From: Omphalotus guepiniiformis
Taxonomy: Eukaryota; Basidiomycota; Agaricomycetes; Agaricales; Omphalotaceae
Reading direction: 5' to 3'
Assembly: GCA_028554645.1 (NCBI GenBank)
Contig: JAQOOI010000058.1
Location: 558,001-622,000 of the forward strand
DNA length: 64,000 bases
A program made the translations under genes and the position numbers. The notes beneath the pieces are model-generated. The model was given only the letters and a program-made list of their open reading frames with translations, ran no database searches and had not been told where the DNA came from. Shown one piece after another: positions 10,748 to 23,141 of this stretch; position 1 is the first letter of the stretch; every line of letters starts with the position of its first letter.

Positions 10748-12365
10748 CCCTCGTCGCTGGAAGCTAACTCGTCACGAAATGCGAGGACGGTGTTTTTTTT
10801 TTGCGGCAGATGCGGTTTATATGGAAAAGTCCAGATGACTGAGGAAGATGCGCCCGACGGGCCGACTATATGTATGGTGTTGAATTGACATTGAGATTGA
10901 TATAATGTCGACGTTAGAGCTGATATCGATCTCTTGCGCGGGCGTTCACTGCCGTGCGGGATGAATAGAGCAGCGAGAGATTCGTCATCGACTCGAAAGA
11001 AATTCCTCTACTTCTTCTCCTAGGGTATTCTCCGTTTTCGCATCCAAGAAAGATACCCCCGAAAGACAGAGGATGTTGGACCTTGTGAGTTGTGTTACGG
11101 TCCCAAATACGGTCCCCCGCACATGGTGATGCGACTTGACAATGATAAAAATACTTTCAGATGACCTGTTCGTAATAATATCAGAGAAAGTTCGGATCTT
11201 ATGGCCACATCCACGTACCTTCAGTTCATTTGGTGGGTCAGCTGCATTTTGTAGTCTCTATTCATCATTGACATCGAGCGCTCAGCGAGGAGCTCGGAAA
11301 CCCGGAAACTGTGCCGCTAGATGATTGTCTGCTTTCGGAATGTCTTCTAGATGCCGCTAAGATATCGTGTCCTGTGTGGTGTCTACGAGAGGAACACGGT
11401 CCTGAGGCTCGTTGGAGGTATGTGGTTGGAAGGAATATGGTGGCCGAAGAAAACTGACGCGATGCGGCGATGTCAAACTCGTCCAATGATCACATGCACG
11501 CTGCCTTTGCACGCTCCTAACTACCACGTCTGGTATACTCAAATGTTATCCACAGGAATGAACAACGCTACGGGTGATGTCGAAACGTGTCGCCGCTTGC
11601 TGAAATTGTTCTCTGTACCCTCAGAAGGATTAGTTGAATCACTGTTGGATATCTCGCGTCGGTTCACGTTCGCGTTCAATTGTGCTTCTGTGGTGTACAA
11701 GATCACACTAAACCTTGCTTGTGACGAAATTTACACAGAGTCTACGTGTATCGTTCAATCCTGAAGGCCTGAAGCTTGAGGAGAGTAATTACTAGTGCCA
11801 AAACGGTTGGCGTCTGTGACTCCGGGCGCAAAGTCAAATCGAGTTTCCTGCATAAATTACGTTCTCGCTGGACTCCTCACTTCTCCTCACAAGGCCAAAA
11901 AGATTCCACAACGACCATCCCGGGCTTCGCACGCCACTGCTAGATCTGTTGCCCTGATCACTGTGGTACCGGGCAAAGACGACAAAAAGGTTTCCTAAAC
12001 CAGATGTCAGTGTTGAAAATCTGAAGGAAGACAACTCTTCGGTCATTCGACTTTTCAATCTATGTATAGTTCTTCAACCAAATATATTTACTGTAAGCTT
12101 ACCCATCCTCCTCCAGGACCAGGACCAACTCGGAATTTATCACATGAATTCCATGTCAAGTGACGTTGAAAGTCAAATTGGCCGCTTGGCCGCTACTTAC
12201 TGTACTACTAGTGTTTCTGCCATGACTGGTACGTCCATATGGTCACCACTTCTTCTTCATTACACATTACACTCATTCCACAATAGCGGCTCTAGTATAA
12301 AGCGATTTCAATCTTTGACAATTCCTCAGCAGCTTTGAGCAGGACCCATTCATCCCGGCTGCAAT
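10748..12365. other. Intergenic region between divergent secreted-enzyme genes
   Basis: These 1.6 kb carry the promoters of the FAD oxidase (left) and alpha-amylase (right). A T-run of about 12 lies near 10791-10802. The open frame at 11351-11764 (137 codons, plus strand) has no recognisable domain and is overlapped by antisense frames, so I do not call it a gene. Confidence 0.5.
12296..12302 (+). promoter_or_regulatory. Probable TATA box of the amylase gene
   Basis: TATAAAG stands 64 nt before the amylase start codon at 12366, a normal distance for a fungal TATA box with a short leader. No other TATA-like element lies closer. Confidence 0.45.
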
Positions 12366-15155
12366 ATGAAGTCGTCTTTGCTCTGTGCCCTCCCTCTGAC
12401 CTCTTTGGGTCTCTCCGCTTCGTCAGTCGGCTCAGTATCACTCACCAGCGACCTCGGACATTCTCTGGCTTCACTTACACCCTCTGGATCAAAGACAGTC
12501 ATTATCCAGATGTTTCAATGGACCTGGGACAGGTACATTCATCGTTGTCGCCTGAACATCTGATTTGGCTGACTTCAAAGATGATATTAGTATTGCGGCA
12601 GAATGCACCAACTTCATCGGACCCGCCGGGTATGGTTTTGTACAAGGTTAGTTTCTAAAAGCTCCCATTGGTAGATCTTTAAGATATGATCAACATGACA
12701 GTGAGTCCGCCTCAGGAACATGTAACCGGTACCCAATGGTGGACGGATTACCAGCCGGTTTCGTATATTCTAACCTCGAAGCGCGGGGACAGAGATCAGT
12801 TCTCGAAGTGCGTATCTTCGATGTCTAAGCGGTTGGTTCTCCTTCCTAACCATGCCGTATGTAGTATGATCAATACATGCCACTCTGCTGGCGTCCGAGT
12901 CATCGCAGGTACGCTGTTTTCGCTTGAGCTTCAAACTGTACATATTTGACGGATTAGAACGCTTCGATTTCTCGTTTCCTAGACACTATTTTCAACCACA
13001 TGGCGGGGAGCGATGAAGGGACCGGCGTTGCAGGATCGACGTATCAGCACTACGTATACCCCGGTATCTATGAATATCAGGTATGTTAGCCCCACCAACG
13101 GATGGATGTTCTTCTGAACGCTCATTCTGCACTCATACTTAGGACTTTCATCACTGTGGTCTCGAGCCTAATGATGACATTGTCAACTATGATAATCGTC
13201 TCGAAGTCCAGACGTGTCAACTGGTCGGTCTAGCAGAGTGAGTACTATTTATGAATGGTCATTACTAAAGCAGGTGTTCTCAGTTTACGCATTCTCCAGT
13301 CTCGGTACCGACATGGAGTATGTTCGGGAGGTTCTTGCATCCTATGCCAACGATCTTTTCTCCCTTGGAATCGATGGGTTACGCTTAGATGCATCTAAGA
13401 GTGAGTGAGATTTGCAATTCGAGAGACTGCGTACTAACACTAGTCAGACATCGCTGCGACGGATATCAATAACATTACTAGTCGTTTTACTTCCGCTCCT
13501 TATATCACCCAAGAAGTTGTTTGGGGTGCTGGTCAGCCTATTCAGCCTCAGGAATATGTGATTAACGGTGAGTAATCTTTTGCGTTGGTTGTCAAATGTA
13601 TCTGAGACTTTTTGGACTGTCTAGGTGATGTACAAGAGTGAGCTCATGTCCTCAAATTGAAAAGCATCGTCTGACGGGGGATTGTGCTACATAGATTCCG
13701 ATACACGAGTGCTCTACAGAGCGCGTTCTCGGGTGGTGGGATCTCAAGTCTACAGGATCTAGATGATCAGGGTAGGCTTTTAGGCTTTTCTTCTTGGAAA
13801 GCACGTTTCTCAAAGACTTTCTTCCTTTCAGGCTGGCTTGACGGCACGCAAGCTAATGTGTTTGTAGCAAATCACGATACTGAGAGGGTATGTTCAGCAT
13901 CCACTGTCTCCTTTCAAGTTGTAGTGAATAATGCTCATCTCGAATAGGATGGCGCCTCGCTCAATTACAACTCATCCTCGAATACCTATGCCATGGCCAT
14001 GGTTTTCTCCCTTGCTCATCCATACGGAACACCGACGATTCTGTCAAGTTATGAATTTTCCTCCTACGACGACGGTGCTCCCAATGGTGGTGAGCTCCAC
14101 TCTGAGCCTACGTCGATTAACCTTTTCTTATTTTTGTTTCTCTTGCATAGGTGCAGGTACGTGCTCCGGAGCAGGAGGAAGTGATGGTTGGCTTTGCCAG
14201 CATCGTTGGACCGCTGTTGCTGGTATGGTCGGGTTCCGTAACAATGTAGGATCAGCGGCGTTGACCAACTGGGTTTCGCCTCAGTCTGAACAAATTGCTT
14301 TCAGTCGAGGTATATTCCACGATTTCTCGATTGAAAATCTTGCCACGCCTCAATGTTTTTCTTTCACCTTGTTTTAGGCTCCCTGGGATTTATTGCGATT
14401 AACAATGCGGACTCTGACTGGACCACCACGTTCACGACGTCACTTCCTGATGGTAGCTACTGTGATGTGATTAGTGGTAATAGCACTTCTGGGTCTTGTA
14501 CGGGGTTGGGGTATGTATTTATGCTGGCTACTTGTCTGGTATACTCTGATAGTTGGCCAGGTTCACTGTATCTGGAGGCTCGTTGAGCGCAACGGTATTT
14601 GCTCGGAATGCTATTGCGATTCACACTGGGGCACTGGGTACTGGGGGTGAAATTGCAGTATCGTTTATTGAGAGTGCTACTACGACGTTTGGCGAGGTGA
14701 TTATGAATTCATAAATTCTAGGAAAGTTGTTGCGTCGGATCTGACGTGATTTGTGTGGATAGAATATCTTTCTTGTTGGGAGTATATCTCAGCTGGGGGA
14801 CTGGGATCCTGATTCATCGGTACGTGTGTTTTTGTTGACTGGAAAGGGCAGATTGCCGCCCAGTGGCTTCAGGATTGTTACTAACGCCCTTTTTTTCTCC
14901 ACAGATTGCGCTATCTTCCGCTAACTATCCGCAGTGGTCGGTCACTGTCAATTTGCCTCCGGACACGGAATTTGAGTACAAGTTTATTCGAAAAGAGACT
15001 GACGGAAGTGTGAGTGGCTTTAATGTTTTGCCTTGGGTTGGTGGGTGCTCAGGGATATTGACTCGTGGTTGTAGATTGTCTGGGAGAGTGATCCAAATCG
15101 CGACGCTACTGTTGTGGCTGAGGGAATACAGACTTTGGTTACTACCTGGAGATGA
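12366..15155 (+). CDS. Secreted alpha-amylase GH13 with C-terminal CBM20
   Basis: The gene has more than ten introns. The product starts with a signal peptide ([19 protein letters not shown]). The GH13 barrel begins [35 protein letters not shown], then [12 protein letters not shown] (region I). [11 protein letters not shown] holds the catalytic nucleophile Asp, ITQEVVWG the acid/base Glu, and [10 protein letters not shown] the stabilising Asp. A C-terminal starch-binding domain (CBM20) follows: [20 protein letters not shown], a WSVTVNLPP strand and EFEYKFIRK, ending LVTTWR at 15155. It hydrolyses internal alpha-1,4 bonds of starch outside the cell. Sequence blocks resemble the actinomycete-type amylases of GH13 subfamily 32 more than the Aspergillus Taka type. 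All catalytic residues are intact. Open frames inside (for example 14863-15639) are exon/intron read-throughs. Confidence 0.93.
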
Positions 15156-15662
15156 CTCGAGTAGTCCTGGTGGATCATTGAGAAAAATATTTAGATATTT
15201 TGTTGTTTTTGTACCAATAACTAAGACTTGGAATTGTACTTTTCTTGAATTGTATACTCTTTCGATGTATGGAGAAGAACGTTTCTTTGAGTGTTCACAG
15301 AAGACGACGTCGATTGGACAGGAACAAGTCAAAAAGAGAGATGTTTCCGTCCGGTGGCTGTGTTCTAGTCACGTCAAAAGGTATTATTATGTAAGATATC
15401 ATATTTCGTCCCTGATCGAAGTTTTCAGCTTCCGAACGGCCTTGCAGTTGCTGTTGGGCTTCGTGCTCGCCTCGTGTCTTGTATACCCTCTTTCTTGTCC
15501 TCTCCGTCATGTATCTGTTCGACATCTGAATGGTTGTCAAAATAAGAACGTCAATGGTTGTTTGATTATCTCCTCGCTCTACGCGGTTATCCATCCTACT
15601 TTTTTGTTTTCCAGTCTTGTTCCATTTCCTCCCCTCTAAACCATTGATCATTGTTGTCAATA
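15156..15662. other. Intergenic, no gene seen
   Basis: This is the 3' region of amylase and the promoter of the next gene. Overlapping open frames on both strands (15295-15660 on the minus strand and the tail of a plus-strand frame) have no motif. Confidence 0.55.
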
Positions 15663-17423
15663 ATGATCATTCCAATACCACGAGCGAAGAAATCTACTCC
15701 TGTTGTGCTTGCAGGACACGAGTATTTGCGGAATGCTTCTGATACGATACATAAGCATCGGAATTCACTTGCTTCTCAGTTGAGGATATTTGATGGTCGT
15801 TGGGCTCAGTATGTGGTTTTTATATGCATGTATCTTCGATTTGTACTGATGATTTGACCTTGACGTGATGTATTGTTGTGGTTGTGGTTGGGATTGTGTA
15901 CAGCTTGTTCAGTGTTGCACCTGTGCTTAATAAATTAACGAAAGGACGACAGAAACCGGTTGAGTTTTGTGATAATGCTCAGGTTTTGTATGAGGATGTT
16001 CAGGTATATTCCGAATTCTTCATTTTGAGCCTCCTGCTCATACCCTTTCAATTTGAATGTTCAGGTTGCATTGGAAGATTCGCATAGGAGACAGATGTAT
16101 CGCGCACGCGCACGTATACCCAGGGAAGAAGATGTGGATAGTCTTGTTCCGGGTCCTCCTCCGATTATACCTCAGGTGAGTTGCTGGTCGTGCTCTTTTT
16201 CGAGAGAATTCGAGGTTTAATTGAGGCTTTTGGGTGTCTTAAGACGTATTCATCTCCGAATAATCGTGGACGACAAATGATAGCTCCTATTCAAGAAGTA
16301 GAAGAACCTGAAAGTCCTACTAGGTTCTCAAAACTGAAGGTACGTAACCTCACCTAACTTGCTCCCCTTGTCCTCTTGGCCGCCCGCCCGCCCGTCTGCC
16401 TTTGTCAAAGGTTCTCATACTCATATGGATGTGTTGTTTTCTTTTTTTCAGCGAAGAAAGACTGTGAAGAAGAAAGGTTCGAGGCGGAGTATGTCTCTTA
16501 ATCCTTTCCGAGGGAATAGAAGTCCTGCGCCGCCGAAGCCGAAAAGTTCTTCGAGATCTCGTGGGCATAGGAGGAGTCGGGAGAGTGGGGAGAGTAGGAG
16601 TGGGGATAGGGATAGGGAACGGGAACGGGAGAGGGAGAGAAGAGAGGGGGGGTGGGATTGGGATAGGAAGGCAAAAGATGGGTATAGGGAGCGGGATAGG
16701 GAAAGGGAAAGGGAAAGGGAAAGCAGGGACAGGGACAGGGATAGGGATCGAGAACGGGAACGAGACAGAGACAGAAGGCATCATTCCTATGAATCTACGC
16801 CTCCATCGTCTCGAGATAGACATAGGCATCATTCCTATGACTCTACTCCGCCCCCGTCTCGAGACAGAGTTAGGCATCATTCCTATGAATCTACGCCGCC
16901 CTCGTCTCGAGACAGCAGAAGCAGGAGGAGAAGAGAGCCCTCTTCGCCCCAACAAAGTCGTCGTCATGGACGATCCTCTCGGAGACACCACGACTCTGAA
17001 GCGCCGAAGGGTATACCTTTGAAACCCTTGAACTCCCCGAAATTGAGTCCCCCGAAGCTTTTATACCCGCAAAAAGTTCCCGAGTCTGATGTGGCATCCT
17101 TCCGGTATCCTCATAGTATCACGACCAACAGTCCACCTATCTTCCATCAGCACTATCTTTCACCACACTATACTGTCAATCCACGATCAACGGTTAGCTC
17201 GTACAGTCACCGCTCACGTCCTACGCCTTGGCACAAGGAGCCGCCGTCCGCGCGAGATCATGTATCACACAGAAAGATTCAGGAACCTTCTCCTGTTATT
17301 CCTCCGCTTCATTTCAAGAGTTATTACTCTGCCGCTCCCCCGGTTATACCCGCTGTGCATTCTCCCTTGATCAAGTGGTCAAGGTTCAGAGAGAACTTTA
17401 GCATACAGCAATCTGAACGTTAG
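15663..17423 (+). CDS. Arg/Asp/Glu-rich low-complexity protein with HHSY repeats, unknown function
   Basis: I do not recognise the gene. The first ATG in frame is at 15663 (MIIPIPRAKKSTPVV); several short introns follow (for example after 15810, near 15990-16065, 16170-16245 and 16340-16450). The N-terminal part (LAGHEYLRNASDTIHKHRNS) is ordinary. From about 16450 the protein turns basic (KRRKTVKKKGSRRSMS), then into a long stretch of alternating Arg with Asp/Glu/Ser. Three copies of a 16-residue repeat follow, HHSY(E/D)STPP(S/P)SRD, at about 16779-16915. The C-terminus is Pro/Ser/His-rich and ends at 17423. RE/RS-like tracts are common in nuclear RNA-processing proteins, which is a weak hint only. 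The tract makes long antisense open frames (for example 16350-16991) that are not genes. Confidence 0.7.
16573..16920 (+). repeat. Intragenic purine-rich simple repeat and three HHSY repeats
   Basis: From 16573 to about 16770 the plus strand is nearly all purine (GGGA/GGGATAGG units), encoding Arg-Asp/Glu. It is followed by three imperfect ~48-nt direct repeats carrying CATCATTCCTATGA at about 16777, 16827 and 16873. The polypurine strand could form triplex or slipped structures, and the repeat count may vary between strains. Confidence 0.75.
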
Positions 17424-17589
17424 TTTAGTAACCAGGACCACCCCATGTACATATGTAGATTAGTATTTATTCCGTTTGCGTACTCGTAACTATGAATGAA
17501 TGAGAACAATGATGATAGCGATAGCAATAGTCTATGTCTGGTATAGGTATATGAATATACTGCATATGCGGCGAGGTGCGAAAATGTAC

Positions 17590-19691
17590 TCAGTTCTCTG
17601 ATACCTGGATGTTACCGAAATTGAACTGAGTGTCCACGCTCCCCTTGGCCCTTTCTCTCAACAATCCCCACTCTACCCACCAATTATCAGCTTCGTCCTC
17701 TGCATCGTACCCATATAGCTCCTTGAGCTCAGCCCACCCAGTCTCAGCCCACTCTAGATTCTGGTCACCCCCCTTATTCGCATCAAGAAGGTACCCTCCA
17801 GCATCCCGTATAGACCTCATCCCTTTGTTTCGCTCGTCCTGCGCTTCACCGTCCAGCGTGAAATATTGCAACAACTCAACTTCCTGCCGACTAACAGATT
17901 GACACCTCGGTTGTCTCAAGTCTTGAAAAGCCCAAAGAAAACTATCAATCTGATCTTCCTTGCGTAAATGCGAAAACAATTTGGCAAGCACAGCTCCATC
18001 TTCAACTGCCATTGCGCATCTTTGAGTTGAACCCGGCTGTTGCGTAGGGGGGGAGAGGAGATGTTTATCCGTTAAATCACAGTGTGAAAAATATAGAAAA
18101 ATAATCAGAAATTGGACTGACCCCTACAGGGATGGGATGCGCGGCTTCGCCAATCAGGACCAAGCGGCCTTCTATCCAATCTTCTAGGTCCGGCTGATCG
18201 GCCATGGGATAAGATACTAATGAGTTTGCTACTTTGCTCAACTTGCGGAGCCTGCAGATCAGATCATACAAAAGTTCAGAAATGTAAGCTAATCTCCCGT
18301 TGAACTCATAATTTTCCATACCTACCTTGGTTCACAAGGTTCCAAGACTTTCAACAACTCTGACGGAGGTACTGTTTCTTTCCATCGGCCTTCACAGTCG
18401 CATGGAGGTCCGTAAACGTCCATAGCGAAAGCTTGCGCATGACCCTGTGTTGGTAGGTAGAAAATTAAGAATTGAATACGCGGGTGAATCAGAGGAGTAC
18501 ATGATCACTCACGATAGGAAATCCATACACCATACGCGAGTCACCAAGCCAAACGTATAGTGGTGTCTTGATGTTATAATAATAAAAGCCCGTTAGCTGC
18601 GGATTGAATTGAGCATTATTGGACAAGTAATTGCTACCGACCTCATCGCCATCAAAAAGGTCCACTAGGCCTGGTTCTTTTTCCATCTGCTCTCGGGCAA
18701 TCGCAGTGCTGAATCAAGTAAATGAAAAGGGAAAAAAAAACCACGGAGATCAGCGATTCTTGTATGATATGATATCAGATGAAAAAGAAGTATTCTCCAC
18801 ACACCTGTACATGCATAACGCTAACGGAGCTTTAATGTCCTCCGACCCTACTCCATCATCTTGCATCGATAAAACTGTTTGTCGAGTCACACCCGTTATA
18901 CCATCTGCGCCCACGAGAACATGAGCAGTCAATTCTTCCCCAGAGGCAAGCGTCACTTTGCCCCCCTCAGGATCTACAGCCGTCACATGAGCGCCAGTAC
19001 GGAACTTGGCGCCGTATTTGAGAGCAATGTTGTACAAAAGACCGTGCACGTCGCAGTATCTAAAGGCGGGTTGTCAGCATCATAATACAATGGTCACAAA
19101 AAACAATTTAAACAACGCACTCTAGCGAATTGGAATTCACCTCGTGCCTCTTTCAACAATTCCTCATCCCATTTGTGAATTCCGAGAAGCTCTCCCGTGC
19201 TCTCTTTTTTTAGTTACAATTAAACATTAACCATAAGTAGTTGTAAGCGGAAGCAGAAAATAATCAATGGGCTTACGGAGTAAAAATTTCATGGTTCCCA
19301 TCTTCCTCGCTATCTGCTGTACCTCCTCCCTTAGGCCCCAGTGGTTGAATATCCGCGAAAGGTTGGGTGGTATCCTTAAACCATGAGTGCTCTGTGATGA
19401 TGATCGCGGGATTGGTGAGCTGCAAGAACTAGCTTCGGGTCATGGTTGGTTGATGTACCTTTCTCGTCATGTCATCCTCCTTCTCAAGTACAGTAACCTG
19501 ATGTCCTACTCGACGAAGCGCGATGGCGCATGCAAGTCCAGTAAGTCCTCCACCAATTACTAGAAACTCGATAGGCAGGTCCGCCGGCTGGGGAGTCGAG
19601 TCGAAACTTCTCTACAATCGAGAACATAAGGTTAACACGGGAAGACAAAGAGGGCTGACAATCGTACAACACGCACCCTAGTCATAGTCAT
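17590..19691 (-). CDS. FAD-dependent monooxygenase, salicylate-hydroxylase-like (copy A)
   Basis: ATG at 19691 with a 15-nt first exon, then many introns, ends at 17590. The Rossmann fold is FLVIGGGLTGLACAIALRR (GxGxxG), followed by RIPPNLSRIFNHWGL, the DG motif VLVGADGITGVTRQ, and LVLIGEAAHPIP in the position of the usual GDAAHP motif. VEDGAVLAKLFSHL, a motif near the end of the catalytic domain, is present, and the C-terminal tail carries YGYDAEDEADNWW. Enzymes of this group use NAD(P)H and oxygen to hydroxylate aromatic or related small molecules; the substrate is unknown. The Asp-to-Glu change in the GD motif is shared with copy B. The two genes are head-to-tail on the same strand, a tandem duplication with substantial divergence. 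Confidence 0.88.
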
Positions 19692-20223
19692 AATGAATCG
19701 TGAGCCGTGAACGTTATTCTGGGTTAGCAGTCAAATAAAAACAGAGAGGAATCCCTTGAAGCGGAGATTTTCTGTATTTATAACCCACATCACTGAGATT
19801 TCAGATCTTGGGCCAGGTGTTTCTGTGTTTACATCCGAATGCACCAAAACGTAAAGGAAAAAGGTAACACAAACTCCGGTTCAGCGTAAGAAAAAATATG
19901 GTTAAAACATATCAGAAAAGCCCGCCAAAAGCCCGCGGTGATTTCGTCGCGATGCCGACCTCCCGGCGTCAATGCAGCTTGGATGGGAGTGTTTTCATTA
20001 CCATTGAATAGTGGGCGTAGATATTTTCCGATTATTTGATGTAAGAAAGTGCAGGAAGCTTTAGTTCCTTGTGCTTCAAAATGAGTTGAATCAGGTTTTC
20101 GAGCCCTGAGGGTGCAGGAATACCGGAGTTACCTTTGTGAGCGTGAGTGAATTTACATAATATTCCGCGATAATCTTACATAAGAACGCTGCCGTCGGGA
20201 AAGGCTTGTCTTCCCACCACCTA
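19692..20223. other. Intergenic, promoter of monooxygenase A
   Basis: No gene was seen. The region lies upstream of monooxygenase A. Short unrelated AT-rich tracts only. Confidence 0.5.
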
Positions 20224-20990
20224 TCAGTATTCTTTGTTCCCATCGTTGCTCACACTATCAGAGTTAGGCACCCTCGAGCTCAGATCCTGTCTTCCTTCCT
20301 TCCAAGCACCTTGTAAACCGTGGCTTGACGCAGCAAAGCCTTCGGGATATAGTACGTACATGAACATAAGGTCATATATAGGCGATGTCGCTGCATCGAG
20401 GCCCGGATTGATCCAAGCATCGACGGGGAATTCATAAAAGGATCTTCCCGTGTGATATTTACTCGGCGGAACGTGGACCTGAAAACATTGAATTGTTGAT
20501 GTTGAAATCTCTACTGGTCTCCAGGTTGTCTCTGTGGGTCCCTTCAAGTGCCCTGCCCAGAGGCCCATCACACGGTGCACGCGCACTTTTATTGTAAGTA
20601 CCGCTGGCAATATTCAGTATGAGTTTGGCTTAGCGATTCTGTTAATGCCAGCTGGCAGCTGCAAGCCTGGAGCACTTGTGATGATGGCTGAAGATTCTGT
20701 CCTGACAACCAGATTCTCGAATCTCAAGCTCAACCCCAAGCAGAACCCCAAGCTTACCCGCGTCCCATTTGTTATACTTGGGCCAAAACAATGGCTGGTA
20801 ACAGGTAAATGCTCGCTGAGTGCTCTCGGCCCTGGCACATGCGTTGGAGCCAGAAATATTATTGGCAAGGAAAAACCAACACTCGATTCCATGAGGTCCA
20901 CTGAACTCTCTGTCTCAAACGAGCAACTCAGTGTGGACCGGGTCGACGCTCGGTCTATGCCCGATGGGAAGAGCGGAACACGTGCAAAAA
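20224..20990 (-). CDS. Possible uncharacterised gene or gene relic between the monooxygenases
   Basis: Two adjoining minus-strand open frames look protein-like. The upstream one (20614 to about 20990) reads RFTLLFARVPLFPSG and continues with GFSLPIIFLAPTHVPG. It can be entered through a TTTAG acceptor, but I found no ATG exon that splices to it. The downstream frame (20224-20610) holds RPVEISTSTIQCFQVHVPP and FPVDAWINPGLD and ends at 20224. I could not find a clean donor/acceptor pair joining them. No family is recognised. It may be a small lineage-specific gene, a decayed gene, or chance. Confidence 0.3.
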
Positions 20991-21230
20991 GTAACGTAAA
21001 TCTCTAAATCTGATAAACCGGGACACAGTACATATGTACTTACAGTCTGACAGCAGGCAACATACAGTATACATAACTACATGAGGCCGGAATTTTTTTC
21101 ATCAGCGCTCCCCGTGTCTCTCGAGGCTCGCAGCCATATCCTTGGGCTACCAGTGCTAGTGAGTACTGGAAGTGTGCATATACGCATACGAGCGTAAGTA
21201 AATACGCTGTCGGTAGCTGCTTCGATTGAT

Positions 21231-23141
21231 TCACATCATAGCCACCTCGACATTCCGAGCAAACTTCAACCCGGTCAAATCCATCTTTACTGTCCCTCTT
21301 CCCCGTTCTCTAAGCAAGCCCCATTGAACCCACCAGTTATCTGCTTCATCCTCAGCGTCATATCCAAAAATCTCGCTTAAATCTCCCCAAACACGGGTTC
21401 CTTCATTTCCATTATGATAGCTGAAGATAGTGATCCTCGAATCGCTCATTCTCTTCAACTCTGCATCTCTCATCACCTGGAACTCTGAAGGTGGGACCGT
21501 CATGTATCTTAGCTTTTTGACCTCGTGTTCTGCAATGTATCTGCAGCGCGGCTGTCGAATCTCTTGGAATGCCCACAAGAAGCTGCTGATTTGGTCCTCG
21601 GAGCGTAAATGAGAGAAAAGTTTGGCGAGGACTGCGCCGTCCTCTACCGCTATGGCGTTGGTCTGTGAAGCTCCCGCCTATGCACCGAAGACATCATATT
21701 AACGAAGACCACCTCATAGGTATTATATAACGTACCACGAACGGATGTGCTGCTTCACCAATAAGCACCAAACGCCCGTCCACCCAGTCCTCTAGTCCTG
21801 GGTGCTCCGTTACAGAAACGCAGGTGAGGTCAGTCGCTACATTCGCTAATTTTGCTAATCTGCATTGTAATTCGTCAACAGACATGTCAAAAACCTCGAT
21901 GGTGTTGCGATTGTGAGTACTTACATTGCTTCGCATGGTTCCAAGATTTTCTGCAACTTGCCCGGAGAGAAGGAACTGTCCTTCCACGTTCCAGCGTCAT
22001 CGCCTTGGGGGGTCCATATAAGCAAAGCGTAGTCATTAGCAGAGCTCTGAAGATACGGGAGGATTAAGGAAACGCCTGCATACGGAAATGCGACCACTTA
22101 CGATAGGGAAACCCAATACGGATTTCGATTCTCCCATCCAGACGAACGTGGAACTTGTTGTAGTACCATTTATCTATCTCGTGCACTTTGTCTCTATGAA
22201 CCGCTCAAGACCAGGAGAATGGGCGACATACCCGATTCTGATCACACAACTTCTTCAAGTCAGGGTCTTTAACGATCGTAGGTCCCGGTATCACAGTGCT
22301 ATGATTATGAAGGTCACTGACATAAACCCTCAAGTTACCTAGATCGACGTACGTGTATAGATTCATCGCCAGGGAAGACTTGAATTTGAAGGATAAACTC
22401 CACGGTTGCTTTGAAAGCAACATCTTTCTGGTGACACCTGACAACCCATCTGCACCGACGATAACAGCCGCTGTCAAGACTTCTCCCCCTTGTAATGTAA
22501 CAGTACCAGCTTGAGGATCGACATCCGTGACCACGGCACCCATCCGAAGTTTGGCCCCATACCTCAAAGCGACATCGTGGAGAAGTTTTTGTATGTCCGC
22601 ATGCTGAAAGGAAGAAGAAGAGATCAGCAAAACGAGTGCAGGCGCGGAAAGCGGGGGTCGTGTGACCACAACGCACACGGGTGAAAGACAACTCTCCCCG
22701 CGTCTCCTCTAGAGTCTCCCATGTGTGGGACCCCAGGAATTCGCCAGTATGCTCTACATCTCTAACGGTGAAGCTATGCATCGCAAGTCATCAATCTAGC
22801 ACTACTCACGCGCGTACATGTTCACCACTCCCAACCTGACCACCATACGTCGCACCTCTTCCTCCAAACCCCAGTTGAAAAGGATCTTTGATAGGTTGGG
22901 AGGTATTCTCGTCCCTCCGGAATCCTTTCAGCAAAAGAAGTTTTCAATCACGGTTGAATCTTGGAAATTGACGGGTACGACACACTTGTAGCAGCTCATC
23001 GTCTCTTTCCAACACAGTTACCCGATGACCCACTCGACTTAGTGCGCATGCGCATGCGAGCCCTGCGATGCCTGCACCCACAATCAAAAAATCGACCTTT
23101 AGTTCTGCTTGAACTGGAGGATGAGGCGTAGTTTTCTGCAT
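21231..23141 (-). CDS. FAD-dependent monooxygenase, salicylate-hydroxylase-like (copy B)
   Basis: ATG at 23141, stop at 21231, interrupted by several introns. The protein starts MQKTTPHPPVQAELKVDFLI and has GAGIAGLACACALSRVGHR (dinucleotide-binding GxGxxG), RIPPNLSKILFNWGLEEEV, VIVGADGLSGVTRK (DG motif) and LVLIGEAAHPFV in place of GDAAHP. VEDGAVLAKLFSHLRSED and FGYDAEDEADNWW near the end match copy A. Role as for copy A: flavin hydroxylation of an unknown small substrate. The divergence between the two copies, strongest in the C-terminal 60 residues, suggests an old tandem duplication with separated substrates. Confidence 0.88.

Noticed and set aside
11351..11764. 137-codon plus-strand frame
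   Set aside because: No motif, no splice context, overlapped by equally long antisense frames.
16350..16991. 213-codon minus-strand frame rich in Pro-Ile-Pro
   Set aside because: Antisense of the purine-rich Arg/Asp/Glu tract; low-complexity sequence keeps several frames open.
8708..23141. Secondary-metabolite gene cluster comprising the FAD oxidase and monooxygenases
   Set aside because: No synthase or backbone gene (PKS, NRPS, terpene cyclase) is present, and the intervening amylase and low-complexity gene do not fit.
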